Source of the DNA: Brevibacillus fortis
GTDB lineage: Bacteria > Bacillota > Bacilli > Brevibacillales > Brevibacillaceae
NCBI RefSeq assembly: GCF_003013395.1
Contig: NZ_PXZM01000029.1
Span: forward strand, 186,001 to 250,000
Length of the DNA: 64,000 nt
Reading direction: 5' to 3'
The position numbers and the translations under genes are program-made. Position 1 is the first letter of the stretch; each line of letters opens with the position of its first letter. Under the pieces are notes generated by a model that was given only the letters and a program-made list of their open reading frames with translations, ran no database searches and was not told the DNA's origin. This document shows, one piece after another, positions 43,801 to 52,837 of the stretch.

Positions 43801-46800
43801 ATTCGGTCAGCTTAATCTGGTCAAAGCCGTACTCATGGAGCTCGGCGCGGATATCAATATCCTCTCTATCAACCTTGAGTAAATCAGCGAACATTTTCAG
43901 CAAAGACGCTTGAACCTCGCTTTGCAAGCTGTTCGAATGAGCTGGTGGTGTCAAGGAGGGCACAGAGGCACCCATCAGCTGTTGCTTCATCCGTACAAGA
44001 TCGCCTTCCATTACCATCAAGTGATCTAGTCCAGAAGCTAACCCCCGATACAAGCAGTTGATACCCGAAGGCGTCTGCATGGCAACCATGCCAAGATCGT
44101 CCCACAATCTCTTTTCTGTCTCTTCGTCTACCTGCATTCCGCCCTCTTTCCACAAAGGCCAATTGATGGAGAGGGTCTGCCCCTGCCGTTCGCCTAGCGC
44201 GATCTGTTCGTTGCGGTAAGCCGAGTAGTTATCCATAAAGGCATTGGCAGTCGCATAATCTGCTTGGCCCATATTCCCCAAGCTTCCTGCCGCCGAAGAA
44301 AAGAGCACAAAGAAATCCAGATTAAGTCCCTTCGTCGCTTCGTCTAAATGAACGAGTCCCGCAACCTTTGGCGCGAGCACTGCTTGTACCTCTTCTTGGG
44401 TTTTCCTCAGAATAAAGTTGTCGCGAGTCACGCCCGCGCTGTGAATGATGCCGTGAAGATCGCCAAACTCTGTTTGAATACTATGGATCAAATCCTCCAC
44501 AGCCTGTTTCTGCGTTACATCCACTTGGCGATATTCGATTCTTGCCCCGTTGTCTGTAAGCTTACGAAGCTTTGCTTGCTTCGCTTCACTAAGCGCAGAG
44601 CGTCCCGTCAGAATTAAGGTGATGCCATGGGCTTTCTCAGCCATGTCTTCGGCAAAAATAAGTCCCAAGCCACCTGCTCCACCCGTGATCAAATAAATCC
44701 CATTGTCTTTCCACGGCATGCTTGCTTCATGCTGTGGAGCTGCAACCTCACTCCATCCAGCAATATATCTCTTCCCTGACTGATAGCGAATCTGCCTGTC
44801 TGTTGGGCAAAGGCTGTTTGCTTTCAGCTTCTCTACCAATCCCTCTGAGTCTTCTATGGAATCGATTTCGATCAGCTGTCCGATTACTTTCGGGTTTTCG
44901 ATCTGTGCCGTTTTCAAGAGACCAGCTATTCCAGCGAACAGCCGTTGTTCCGCTCGGAGAGGTGCAACGATTTGAATCAGCACCTTCCCCTTTGGTTTTG
45001 CTTGAAGAAGGACTTTTATTTCTTCAAACACCTGAGCAGCATACGCTTGGAATCGTTCCGCTATCCCTTGCTGATCGGAGTACAACACAAGGAATCTCAC
45101 ACCGTTTATCTCAGATTGACTGCTTTCCAAGGAAATCTTCCCTGGTTCGCAGAGCATCACCACATGTTGCTCATATTCAGGAGCTTTGGTTTCCCTAGGA
45201 GTGGCTTGTTCTATCCAAACAGGCTGAAGCATCAGCGTACTCGTGATTTTGCCTGATTCCCCTGTACCTTTGCTGCCTTGTACAACTCCGGCAGATTTTT
45301 CACCTTCGAGCACCCTTGTTGTGAATCCCTTCATGCTTACGCAAATTTCACCCTGCTCATCACATAAATCAATGTCGAGCTTCTGCACTTTTTGCGTAGC
45401 TGCATTGTCGGTACTGTATCGAACCAACGCCCATACAGCCGTTGTAGAATCACTGTATATGTTCAATTGTTCTAAAGTAAAAGGCAGAGAAGGCTGAAGG
45501 TCGGAAGCACCCATTATGAAACCAAGTGATGCCTGTAAGGCAGCGTCCATGATACTCGGATGGAGTACAAATTTTCCTGCTGTATCCGTAACAGACGAAG
45601 GCAAGGAGAGCTTCGCCAGCACTTGGTCTGACCCGACAAACAACTTCTCAATCCCTTGGTGTGAAGGACCGTATTCCAGTCCAATCGCATGAAACGTTTC
45701 GTAGCATTGGCTAGCGCTATAACTACTCGCTGTGCACTGTGCTTGAATAGCAGAAAGGTCAAGCATTGGCGCTTCCATAGCGGATAGTAGTACTGCTCTT
45801 CCCTGGCTATGTACTACCAGACTTTCCTGAGCTTCTCTTGACTGGCTGTAAATTTCAAAAGCGATTTCACCATTCTCTTCCGGGTATAGTCCCGTGTGTA
45901 CTTGGATCGGTGCCTCTTCCACGATAACCGGTTTCGCCCACACGATATTTTTAAGCTGAATCGCCGTCTGGTTATCAGGCAGGACACCTGCTGCCAAATC
46001 CACAGCCACTCGTGCCATCTCCAGATAAGCTACCCCTGGCAAGACCTTTTGCCCCTTCACGACATGATCTCTAAGGAAAAACTCCTGCCCTGTAAACGTC
46101 GAGCTATGCCGTTGTTCCGAAAGTGTAGACGTATTTTGATGAAGCAAGGGATGAACGGTAGCCAGCGCTCCTGCTGCGATAAGACCAATTGCTTGAGACT
46201 CCATCTTTGGCAGCCAATAGCGTTCTCTTGTAAAAGGATATGCAGGTAAACTGATTCGACGAGGCTTCGTATCTCCGTAGAGTTTGTTCCAGTTAAAAAT
46301 CAGTCCCTGTACCCACATCTGCAAGATCTTTGCGTATTTCCCTTTGGTGATCCATGTATCGATTGCCTGCTGCAAATCCTCATCTGCGGCGAAAACATCC
46401 ATCGTTTCTTTATTCCGCTTTACCTGACCCGTGAACAGGTCTTGGATATCATCCTCATCTTCCAAATAATTCGTTAACTTCGCTTCAAGCTCAGAGATCG
46501 ACTTAACGATCACAGCGAACCGCTCTTCCATCGCTTCACGTCCTACTTGGAGCGTGTAGGCAATCTCTGTTAGATCGTTATCCGAAAGCATTTGCTCCCT
46601 AATAGCAGACGACAACCGCTGCACCTGCTCCCGAAGACGGTCTTTATTCTTCGCTGACAATACGATGACAGCTGGATTTTTTTCTGAGATGCTGATTTGT
46701 TGGCGGTGTCCCTCTTCGATGTATTCTTCAATCACGAGATGAGCATTTGCCCCTCCCGCACCAAAGGAGGATAACCCCGCAATCCTTGCATGTTCTCTCG

Positions 46801-49800
46801 ATACTCCGTTGATTTCAATCACGGGTCGCTTCCATTCCGCCAGCTCTTGCTGCACCACAAATGGAGTCTTGCTGAAATCAACGTTCGGATTAAGTGTGTG
46901 AGAATGAAGGGACGGAACTAACCGCTTATATTTCATTTGCAGCAAAATTTTGGTCAACCCTGCAATCCCTGCCGCACTCTCACCATGCCCGATATTTGAC
47001 TTGGCCGAACCAATCGCGCAGAACTGATTCTCCTTCGTGTATTCCTGAAAAGTCTTCGTCAATCCAGCAATTTCAATAGGGTCTCCCAAGGAAGTCCCTG
47101 TACCGTGCGCCTCTATATAGCTGACCGTTCTCGGGTGAACTCCTGCCTCTTCAAAAGCCCTGCGAATCACTCTTGATTGCGCTTGAGGATTCGGAACCGT
47201 ATAACCGTTCGTTTTTCCACCATGATTAATGGCGCTTCCTTTGATCACACCATAGATGTGGTCTCCATCAGCGATTGCTCTTGCCAAAGGTTTGAGCAAT
47301 ACCGCTCCGACTCCTTCGCCAGGTACATATCCGTCGCCGCCTTCCCCAAAGCTTTCGCATCTTCCTTTACTGGAGGCGAACTTGCCCTGCGACAAATACA
47401 GATATTTGTTTGGATGAATAGAAACATTCACCCCACCTGCGATTGCAACCTCACATTCACCGCGCTGCAAGCTGTGACACGCTAAATGAATCCCCGTCAA
47501 CGAAGAAGAACACATGGTATCGACCGCCATGCTCGGACCGTGGAAATTGCAAAAATAGGAGACGCGGTTAGCAATGGAAGCCGGACTTCCTGCAATCGTA
47601 AGCTCTCTGCCCAAAGCCTGTTCAGCGGACGCATAGAGCTGGTATTCCTCGTACATGACACCTACATAAACACCTACATTGCCTCCCAAGCCTTCGTGCC
47701 TGCCAAGAGAATCGCGCGTATACCCTGCATCCTCTATCGTTTCATAGACACACTGTAAAAATAACCGCTCCTGTGGGTCCATCAGCTCTGCTTCCCGTGG
47801 GGAAATATGGAAGAACAGCGGATCAAATTGATCGACACCTTCTATGAACCCGCCCCATTTGGAATACGATTTACCGACCTTATCCTTCGCTTCATCAAAG
47901 TACTGACTGTGGTCCCAACGGTCTTTTGGAATTTCGGTAATACAATCCTTGCCGTCGCGCAAATTTTTCCAAAAGTCATGTATATTCCGCGCTTGCGGAT
48001 AGCGTCCAGAAACACCAATAATAGCAATGTCCAACGCGCCTTTTTCTCGTTGGGTCTCCATGCGCAGTGACGCGAAACGTTGAGACTTGCGTTTTTTGTT
48101 CCTACGCTCTGTCTGGGCTGTCCTCTCGTCCACAATCGTTGCTTCTGGCTCTTGCGTGAGGGGGGCTTCCGCATTTTCCCCCATCCCCAGGATGCTCATC
48201 AGCTTTTCACGATAGTTTTCAAGGAAATATCCAGTCAGTTCTTTTATCGTTTGGTATTCAAAAAATAGCGTCTTTGGTAACGATCCAAATACCTTTTCCA
48301 GCTCCTTGGTCATCTGCATAGCCACAATGGAATCAACACCGTATTTTTCCAACGAGGCGTCTGCTTCCATTCTATTTGCTGGCAATTTGATGACGGAGGA
48401 AAGCAGCTTTTTAAAGTAATAGGTTGCATTTTCCGTATCGAATCGTTGTTCCCCGACTGCCGCCTTATCAGCGGATGGCTGGATAAAAGTATCGGCGACC
48501 TTTGACGCTCCAACTCCTAATCCAACAGATTCGCCTGCGATCTTGCGCGTAGAAAAGCCCTTCATCCGCACACGGACATTCCCGTTCTCGTCGCACAAGT
48601 CGATATCAAATTTCTCCACTTTCTCTCCAGCTTTACTGCCCTCACTGTAACGAATGAGTGCCCACATGGAAGCGGAGCATGCGCCTACGATCTCCAATTC
48701 CTCAAGTGCAAAGGGAAGGATCAGCCCAAAATCTCCAGTTTCCATCATCAAGCCTATTGAGGATTGTAAAGCTGCGTCGAGCAAGCTCGGATGCAGTTCA
48801 AACTGTTCTTGGGTCTTCACCACGGAAGAAGGCAGAGACAGCTTCGCCAACACCTGACCTTGACCGATCAAAATTTGCTCAATCCCACGATGTGCAAGCC
48901 CATAGTCGACACCCATCTTTTTGAAAACATCGTAGCATTGTTCAGCGCTGAGTGTGCTTACGTTGCACTGTTCCTGCACGGAGGTGAGATCAAAAGCTGG
49001 AATATCTTGAATGGAACACAACACGGCACTTCCCTGGCTGTGTACAATTTCCGTCGCTTGATTCTGGTCTTGCATGCTATCGCTGTAAATTTCGTAAACA
49101 ATCTCACCATTAGCCTCAGGATAGAGCTCAATATGTGTCTGAACAGGCTCTGACCCAACAACCAAAGGTTGAGTCCAGACCACATTTTTGAAACGAAGCC
49201 CTTCGAATTCTTGCCCAGAATCCATGACTCCCGTCGCCAGCTTTATCGCTGCCCGTGCCATCTCCACATAAGCCGCACTTGGCAAGACTCGTTGTCCCTT
49301 GATGACATGGTCACGCAGGAAAAACTCCTGTCCCGTAAAGGTGGAGCTAAACCGCTGCTCCATGAAATCGGATGTATTTTGGTGCAAGAAAGGATGAATC
49401 GACCCCACCCCTACGCTGATGCTAGCAGACTTGGCTTCGATCCAATAAGATTCCTTGGCAAATGGATACGTCGGCAAACTGATACGGCTAGGTTGCGCTT
49501 CTTGATAAAGCTTGTTCCAATCGATATGTAAGCCCTTCACCCACAGGTCGAGAAGCTTGCTGTATTTACCGCGTTCCATCCATCTCGCTATCGTTTCTTC
49601 TAATTCATCATCGGACGTCAAAATATCCAGCATTTCCTGATTTCGGTTTACCTGACCAAGGTACAAATCAGCAATATGCTCTTGCCCTTCTACATAGGCT
49701 GTTAACTTTTGTTCCAGCTCCTTCACAGAGCCTGCCAGGACAGCCAGACGCTCTTCCATGGCTACACGTCCTACCTGTAGCGTGTACGCTACATCGGCTA

Positions 49801-52800
49801 AGCTCGCATCAGATAAGGAGTGTTCCTGGATAAAAGCTAACAACTGCTGTGCTTTCTCATATAACCTCTCCGCATTCTTTGCTGACAAAACAATAATAGC
49901 TGGGTTCTGAGGTGTGATCTTCAAACTAGATTGCTGTTTGACTTCAGGAATATATTCTTCAATAATCACATGGGCATTGCTTCCACCTGCACCAAACGAG
50001 GAAATCCCTGCAATTCGTGGATATTCATTTGGTGTGCCATTGATCTCAACGATCGGCCGTTTCCATTCCGCCAACTCTTGCTGAACCACAAACGGAGTCT
50101 TGCTGAAATCAATATTGGGATTTAGTGTGCGCGAATGTAAGGAAGGTACTAATTGCGAGTGCTTCAGCTGCAATAATATTTTCGTTACGCCAGCAATTCC
50201 TGCCGCACTCTCACAATGTCCGATATTGGACTTGGCCGATCCCAATGCGCAAAACTGTTTGTCCTGTGTGTCTTTTTCAAAGGCGCGAGTAAGTCCAGCC
50301 ACCTCGATCGGGTCTCCAAGCTCCGTCCCTGTTCCGTGTGCTTCCAGATAACTAACCGTTCTTGCATGTACCTTGGCACGTTGTAAGGCATCCGCCACTA
50401 ACTGCGCCTGCGCCTGCGGATTAGGGACGGTATAGCCATTCGTTTTCCCACCGGTATTCATCATACTTCCTTTGATGACTCCGTAAATATGGTCACCATC
50501 GGCTATCGCCTTATCCAAAGGCTTCAAGACGATAGCGCCTACTCCCTCTCCATCCACAAAGCCGTCCGCTTGATCGCCGAAAGACTTGCATTGATTCGTA
50601 GGAGAGAGCATCGTCAAGGCTGACAATTTCATATAGTGGATGGGATCGACAATGAGATTGACTCCCCCTGCGATTGCACACTCGCTTGTACCGCTGTACA
50701 AGCTTTCCAAGGCTAAATGAATCGCTGTTAAAGAAGCGGAGCAAGCGGTATCCACCGCCACGCTTGGACCTTGAAAGTTTAATAGATAAGAGAGTCGATT
50801 CGCGATCGACCAATAAGTGGCTCCCGTCGAATAATGGCCATTCATCACACCGACAAAAACGCCTACTTTTCTGCTTTCACACAGAGTTGTAGGCGTATAT
50901 CCAGCGTCCTCGATACTTGCATATGCTTCTTGTAAAAATAACCGTTCTTGCGGGTCCATCTCCTCGGCTTCTTTTGGAGAGATTTGAAAAAATAAGGGAT
51001 CGAATTTATCAATATCATCGATAAATCCGCCCCATTTTGTATAAATAGAATCCTGTTTGCCTTTTTCCTCGTCAAAATAGTTCTTCCAATCCCAGCGATC
51101 CGGAGGGATTTCAGAAATGCAATTTTTCCCCTCTTTTAAACGATTCCAGAATTCATCCACATTTTTCGCTTGGGGATAACGCCCGGAAAGACCGATGATC
51201 GCCACATCCCGAACCACAGATGAAGCCGAAATGGATTCCTTGCTTTCTTGTTCGCGAACGGATAAAAAGCGTCGCGCTTTTCTCACAGGAAGATCGGTGT
51301 ACTCCGATGAAGTAGAGACGGTCATTTCTTCATTCTCTATCTCATTCTGGTATGCTTCGTCAACTGCTTCCTGTACTTCTAATCCTATTACCTTGATCAA
51401 TGCTTCCTTTTGCGTCTCTATGAGATACTCTACCAAAGCATCAATTGTTTGATATTCGAAAAATATTGTACTGCTCATATTTGCAAAATCTTTGCGAAGC
51501 GAATTGGTCAATTGCACAACCAGAATAGAATCAATCCCATATTGCTCTAATGAGGCAGATGATTTAATTTGATGGGTCGGTATTCTAAGCGTTTCGCCAA
51601 TTAGCCTTTTTATATAAGCCGTACTTTTTTCCCGAAGCAATGCCTCAATAACTTTGCCTGTCTTTTTCGCTGGTGTTGTGCGTTTTTTGAGTGGCATCGC
51701 CTTCAACTTTGAGGCTTGCTTTTTTACAGGCGAATAGGCAACGGTAACCGCCGACTGCTTCTGTTGGCTGCTGCGACGAATAACCCCATCGCTCTCTGCA
51801 ACAATAATCTGTTGGCATAAATCCAAGTGCTCTTCTGCTGGTAAGAAAACAGATTGGTATCCCGCCTTTTTCAACACCTTTTGCCATGTTTCAACCGTTA
51901 ACAAAGGGCAGCCGGGAATACGCCATTCTGGATCATCATAGCGCCACCAGCCATCCAGCAAGCCAAATGTCAAGTGAGCAAACAAGGTATTGCTGGTCAA
52001 CTCATTCAGAAGAAGCAAGCCATTTTTCTGTAAAGCTGTTTTGGCGTGGAGCAAGGTTTGGCTAATATTTTTAGTAGCATGCAGTACATTTGTTGCAATC
52101 ACCAAATCATAGGCGCCCGCAGCGATCCCCTGATTCTCAACAGGCTTTTCCACGTTAAAAATCCGATACGTGAGATATGGATTTTCGGCTCCATATTCTT
52201 TTTCGGCGTGGAGTAAAAAGGCTTGCGAGATATCCGTATAACAATATTCCTCGATATGCTTCTGAAAAGATTGTAGCCTTGGCAGTACGATCGCACTGGT
52301 TCCACCTGTACCTGCCCCGATTTCCAAAATTCGAATCCGTGCAGAAGCATCTTGCTTCGTACGCTGCTTCACATAGGTAACAATGGTATTGGCGAGCACT
52401 TCGTTAAAGTAATCCGCAACCTCGTTGTGTTTATAAATCCCTTCTACCAATTCCATCGAGGAATTCGGGAACATGATCTCAGTAGCTGGAATCTTTCCCA
52501 TTAGAATATCGGGCAGTACACGCATGGTTGCCTCTACTAGAATCACCTGAGCTTTTCTGTTAGGGTCACTGAGCCATACTCGTTTTTCTTCCTCCCATTT
52601 TTTCCATGCTGTATCGAGATCGATAGGGGTGGTATCGTTTGCGATGAGGAAATCTCCATCGCATGCAAGGTAATGGTTTTGTACGAGAACGGCTATACTT
52701 TCTTCCAGCCATTTGCCATACCTGTCATGCAGTTTGCCTTTTAACTCTGCTATCGTCTGTCTTTTTACCGTAAACAGCCCGATAGACTGTAATTGACCAT

Positions 52801-52837
52801 AGAGTAGTTCACTGAGAAGCTTATCCATCGTATTCAT
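40889..52837 (-). CDS. trans-AT PKS2: cMT-ACP-KS3-DH-ACP-KS4-DH-KR-ACP(deg)-ACP-KS5(0)-ACP (3982 aa)
   Basis: Starts inside a module: residues 4-355 are a C-methyltransferase (EIGAGTGGT near 171-181) followed by an ACP (Ser437); both finish the KS2-DH-KR module of PKS1. Then KS3 (544-960, Cys699), DH (1146-1432), ACP (Ser1503), KS4 (1600-2040, Cys1776), DH (2228-2512), KR (2530-2953), a carrier fold with Gln3007 in place of Ser, ACP (Ser3117), KS5 (3212-3645, Cys3382 but Ala3515 in place of the HGTGT His), ACP (Ser3886) and a C-terminal helix (KEGQLSLEEIEQ). ATG 52837 overlaps the PKS1 stop as ATGA and has GGAGG at 52845-52849, 7 bases away. The last ACP hands the acyl chain to the condensation domain starting PKS3. 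Confidence 0.96.
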   Translation of the reverse strand: MNTMDKLLSELLYGQLQSIGLFTVKRQTIAELKGKLHDRYGKWLEESIAVLVQNHYLACDGDFLIANDTTPIDLDTAWKKWEEEKRVWLSDPNRKAQVILVEATMRVLPDILMGKIPATEIMFPNSSMELVEGIYKHNEVADYFNEVLANTIVTYVKQRTKQDASARIRILEIGAGTGGTSAIVLPRLQSFQKHIEEYCYTDISQAFLLHAEKEYGAENPYLTYRIFNVEKPVENQGIAAGAYDLVIATNVLHATKNISQTLLHAKTALQKNGLLLLNELTSNTLFAHLTFGLLDGWWRYDDPEWRIPGCPLLTVETWQKVLKKAGYQSVFLPAEEHLDLCQQIIVAESDGVIRRSSQQKQSAVTVAYSPVKKQASKLKAMPLKKRTTPAKKTGKVIEALLREKSTAYIKRLIGETLRIPTHQIKSSASLEQYGIDSILVVQLTNSLRKDFANMSSTIFFEYQTIDALVEYLIETQKEALIKVIGLEVQEAVDEAYQNEIENEEMTVSTSSEYTDLPVRKARRFLSVREQESKESISASSVVRDVAIIGLSGRYPQAKNVDEFWNRLKEGKNCISEIPPDRWDWKNYFDEEKGKQDSIYTKWGGFIDDIDKFDPLFFQISPKEAEEMDPQERLFLQEAYASIEDAGYTPTTLCESRKVGVFVGVMNGHYSTGATYWSIANRLSYLLNFQGPSVAVDTACSASLTAIHLALESLYSGTSECAIAGGVNLIVDPIHYMKLSALTMLSPTNQCKSFGDQADGFVDGEGVGAIVLKPLDKAIADGDHIYGVIKGSMMNTGGKTNGYTVPNPQAQAQLVADALQRAKVHARTVSYLEAHGTGTELGDPIEVAGLTRAFEKDTQDKQFCALGSAKSNIGHCESAAGIAGVTKILLQLKHSQLVPSLHSRTLNPNIDFSKTPFVVQQELAEWKRPIVEINGTPNEYPRIAGISSFGAGGSNAHVIIEEYIPEVKQQSSLKITPQNPAIIVLSAKNAERLYEKAQQLLAFIQEHSLSDASLADVAYTLQVGRVAMEERLAVLAGSVKELEQKLTAYVEGQEHIADLYLGQVNRNQEMLDILTSDDELEETIARWMERGKYSKLLDLWVKGLHIDWNKLYQEAQPSRISLPTYPFAKESYWIEAKSASISVGVGSIHPFLHQNTSDFMEQRFSSTFTGQEFFLRDHVIKGQRVLPSAAYVEMARAAIKLATGVMDSGQEFEGLRFKNVVWTQPLVVGSEPVQTHIELYPEANGEIVYEIYSDSMQDQNQATEIVHSQGSAVLCSIQDIPAFDLTSVQEQCNVSTLSAEQCYDVFKKMGVDYGLAHRGIEQILIGQGQVLAKLSLPSSVVKTQEQFELHPSLLDAALQSSIGLMMETGDFGLILPFALEELEIVGACSASMWALIRYSEGSKAGEKVEKFDIDLCDENGNVRVRMKGFSTRKIAGESVGLGVGASKVADTFIQPSADKAAVGEQRFDTENATYYFKKLLSSVIKLPANRMEADASLEKYGVDSIVAMQMTKELEKVFGSLPKTLFFEYQTIKELTGYFLENYREKLMSILGMGENAEAPLTQEPEATIVDERTAQTERRNKKRKSQRFASLRMETQREKGALDIAIIGVSGRYPQARNIHDFWKNLRDGKDCITEIPKDRWDHSQYFDEAKDKVGKSYSKWGGFIEGVDQFDPLFFHISPREAELMDPQERLFLQCVYETIEDAGYTRDSLGRHEGLGGNVGVYVGVMYEEYQLYASAEQALGRELTIAGSPASIANRVSYFCNFHGPSMAVDTMCSSSLTGIHLACHSLQRGECEVAIAGGVNVSIHPNKYLYLSQGKFASSKGRCESFGEGGDGYVPGEGVGAVLLKPLARAIADGDHIYGVIKGSAINHGGKTNGYTVPNPQAQSRVIRRAFEEAGVHPRTVSYIEAHGTGTSLGDPIEIAGLTKTFQEYTKENQFCAIGSAKSNIGHGESAAGIAGLTKILLQMKYKRLVPSLHSHTLNPNVDFSKTPFVVQQELAEWKRPVIEINGVSREHARIAGLSSFGAGGANAHLVIEEYIEEGHRQQISISEKNPAVIVLSAKNKDRLREQVQRLSSAIREQMLSDNDLTEIAYTLQVGREAMEERFAVIVKSISELEAKLTNYLEDEDDIQDLFTGQVKRNKETMDVFAADEDLQQAIDTWITKGKYAKILQMWVQGLIFNWNKLYGDTKPRRISLPAYPFTRERYWLPKMESQAIGLIAAGALATVHPLLHQNTSTLSEQRHSSTFTGQEFFLRDHVVKGQKVLPGVAYLEMARVAVDLAAGVLPDNQTAIQLKNIVWAKPVIVEEAPIQVHTGLYPEENGEIAFEIYSQSREAQESLVVHSQGRAVLLSAMEAPMLDLSAIQAQCTASSYSASQCYETFHAIGLEYGPSHQGIEKLFVGSDQVLAKLSLPSSVTDTAGKFVLHPSIMDAALQASLGFIMGASDLQPSLPFTLEQLNIYSDSTTAVWALVRYSTDNAATQKVQKLDIDLCDEQGEICVSMKGFTTRVLEGEKSAGVVQGSKGTGESGKITSTLMLQPVWIEQATPRETKAPEYEQHVVMLCEPGKISLESSQSEINGVRFLVLYSDQQGIAERFQAYAAQVFEEIKVLLQAKPKGKVLIQIVAPLRAEQRLFAGIAGLLKTAQIENPKVIGQLIEIDSIEDSEGLVEKLKANSLCPTDRQIRYQSGKRYIAGWSEVAAPQHEASMPWKDNGIYLITGGAGGLGLIFAEDMAEKAHGITLILTGRSALSEAKQAKLRKLTDNGARIEYRQVDVTQKQAVEDLIHSIQTEFGDLHGIIHSAGVTRDNFILRKTQEEVQAVLAPKVAGLVHLDEATKGLNLDFFVLFSSAAGSLGNMGQADYATANAFMDNYSAYRNEQIALGERQGQTLSINWPLWKEGGMQVDEETEKRLWDDLGMVAMQTPSGINCLYRGLASGLDHLMVMEGDLVRMKQQLMGASVPSLTPPAHSNSLQSEVQASLLKMFADLLKVDREDIDIRAELHEYGFDQIKLTEFTNKLNQAYELELTPTELVEYPTLFAVSQYLIDAYQDRLKQQFQPAESASTSAKTEKAQPVSVAQQDGLRAKVREFLKKEISGVIKLPAYKIDEDAPLEKYGIDSVMAMQLTNQLEKAFGSLSKTLFYEYQNIEELTGYLLAHHRDKIIGIMGAGKTAETSAVENVANEPATADSITEHRRRFSRFVTREQANKQTAADRDIAIIGISGRYPHASNVQEFWNNLRDGKDCITEIPQERWDHSLYFDEARNSQGKAYSKWGGFIDGVDQFDPLFFQISPREAEMMDPQERLFLETVWNLLEEAGYTREVLQRQYDNRVGVYVGAMYQPYHAFDTDMEKGSIISLSSYHSIANRVSYFFNLQGPSMAIDTACSSSAIAIYHACESLIKGESSLAIAGGVNVSIHPKKYLGLSQAQMIGSHADSRSFGDGDGYLPAEGVGAVLLKPLAKAIEDGDSILAVIKSAATNHGGRTNGFSVPNPNAQAQLMDENFARAGIDPRTVSYVEAAANGSLLGDPIELKALTNAFSKQTDDVQFCAIGSVKSNIGHAEAASGISQLTKVILQLQHQELVPSIKAEPLNPHLDFVETPFYLQKDRQKWSRPVVRINGEEREVPRRAAISSFGAGGSNAHLILEEYMPAQTEMKSISSATSPQIVVFSAKNAERLRAVAEQMLAFAKQQAFALADFAYTLQVKREAMECRLAMVVRDREELIHGLQAYLEALEQGSEPNTWMPIYTGDLEEDQAGVRNLLAGKVGDTVLQVLLAENNLEKLALHWTQGGKIPWESLHAQERRMISLPTYPFARDRYWLSSSEGQEEQLGTESIRQPMEKETLAIDINPDSPTEENIQRDMAQFLSRELHLSEGQIKINKYFLDYGMDSIMVTKLIRHLEQRWNIKIRGREVLENPTMKSLAHLLALKIKELSQKEIASTTDVETTSQASGERTENLAVDMLQKFKEGQLSLEEIEQLIDKGGII
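40899..40905 (-). promoter_or_regulatory. Ribosome binding site of PKS3
   Basis: AAGGAGG within the end of PKS2, 6 bases before ATG 40892, with ATGA stop/start overlap. Confidence 0.8.
41060..43203 (-). other. Module M5: non-elongating KS5(0)-ACP
   Basis: KS5 keeps its cysteine (42692-42694) and NIGH but reads VEAAANGS where VEAHGTGT is expected, with Ala at 42293-42295 in place of His. It should accept and pass the chain without extension. The following ACP (Ser at 41180-41182) presents it to the NRPS condensation domain of PKS3. Confidence 0.88.
43340..48040 (-). other. Module M4: KS4-DH-KR-ACP(degenerate)-ACP
   Basis: KS4 (Cys at 47510-47512), intact DH (HVVKGQKVLP, DAALQ) and KR of the GGAGGLG / QADYATANAF type. 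Two carrier folds follow: the first has Gln at 43817-43819 where serine is expected (GFDQI), the second is active (Ser at 43487-43489). The predicted product is an alpha,beta-unsaturated thioester. Confidence 0.88.
48190..51210 (-). other. Module M3: KS3-DH-ACP (no ketoreductase)
   Basis: KS3 is intact (Cys at 50741-50743, HGTGT, NIGH). The DH has both catalytic motifs (HVIKGQRVLP and DAALQ). The ACP serine is at 48329-48331. There is no KR between DH and ACP: only about 40 residues separate them. A DH with no hydroxyl to act on implies a KR in trans, double-bond shifting or an idle domain. Confidence 0.85.
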
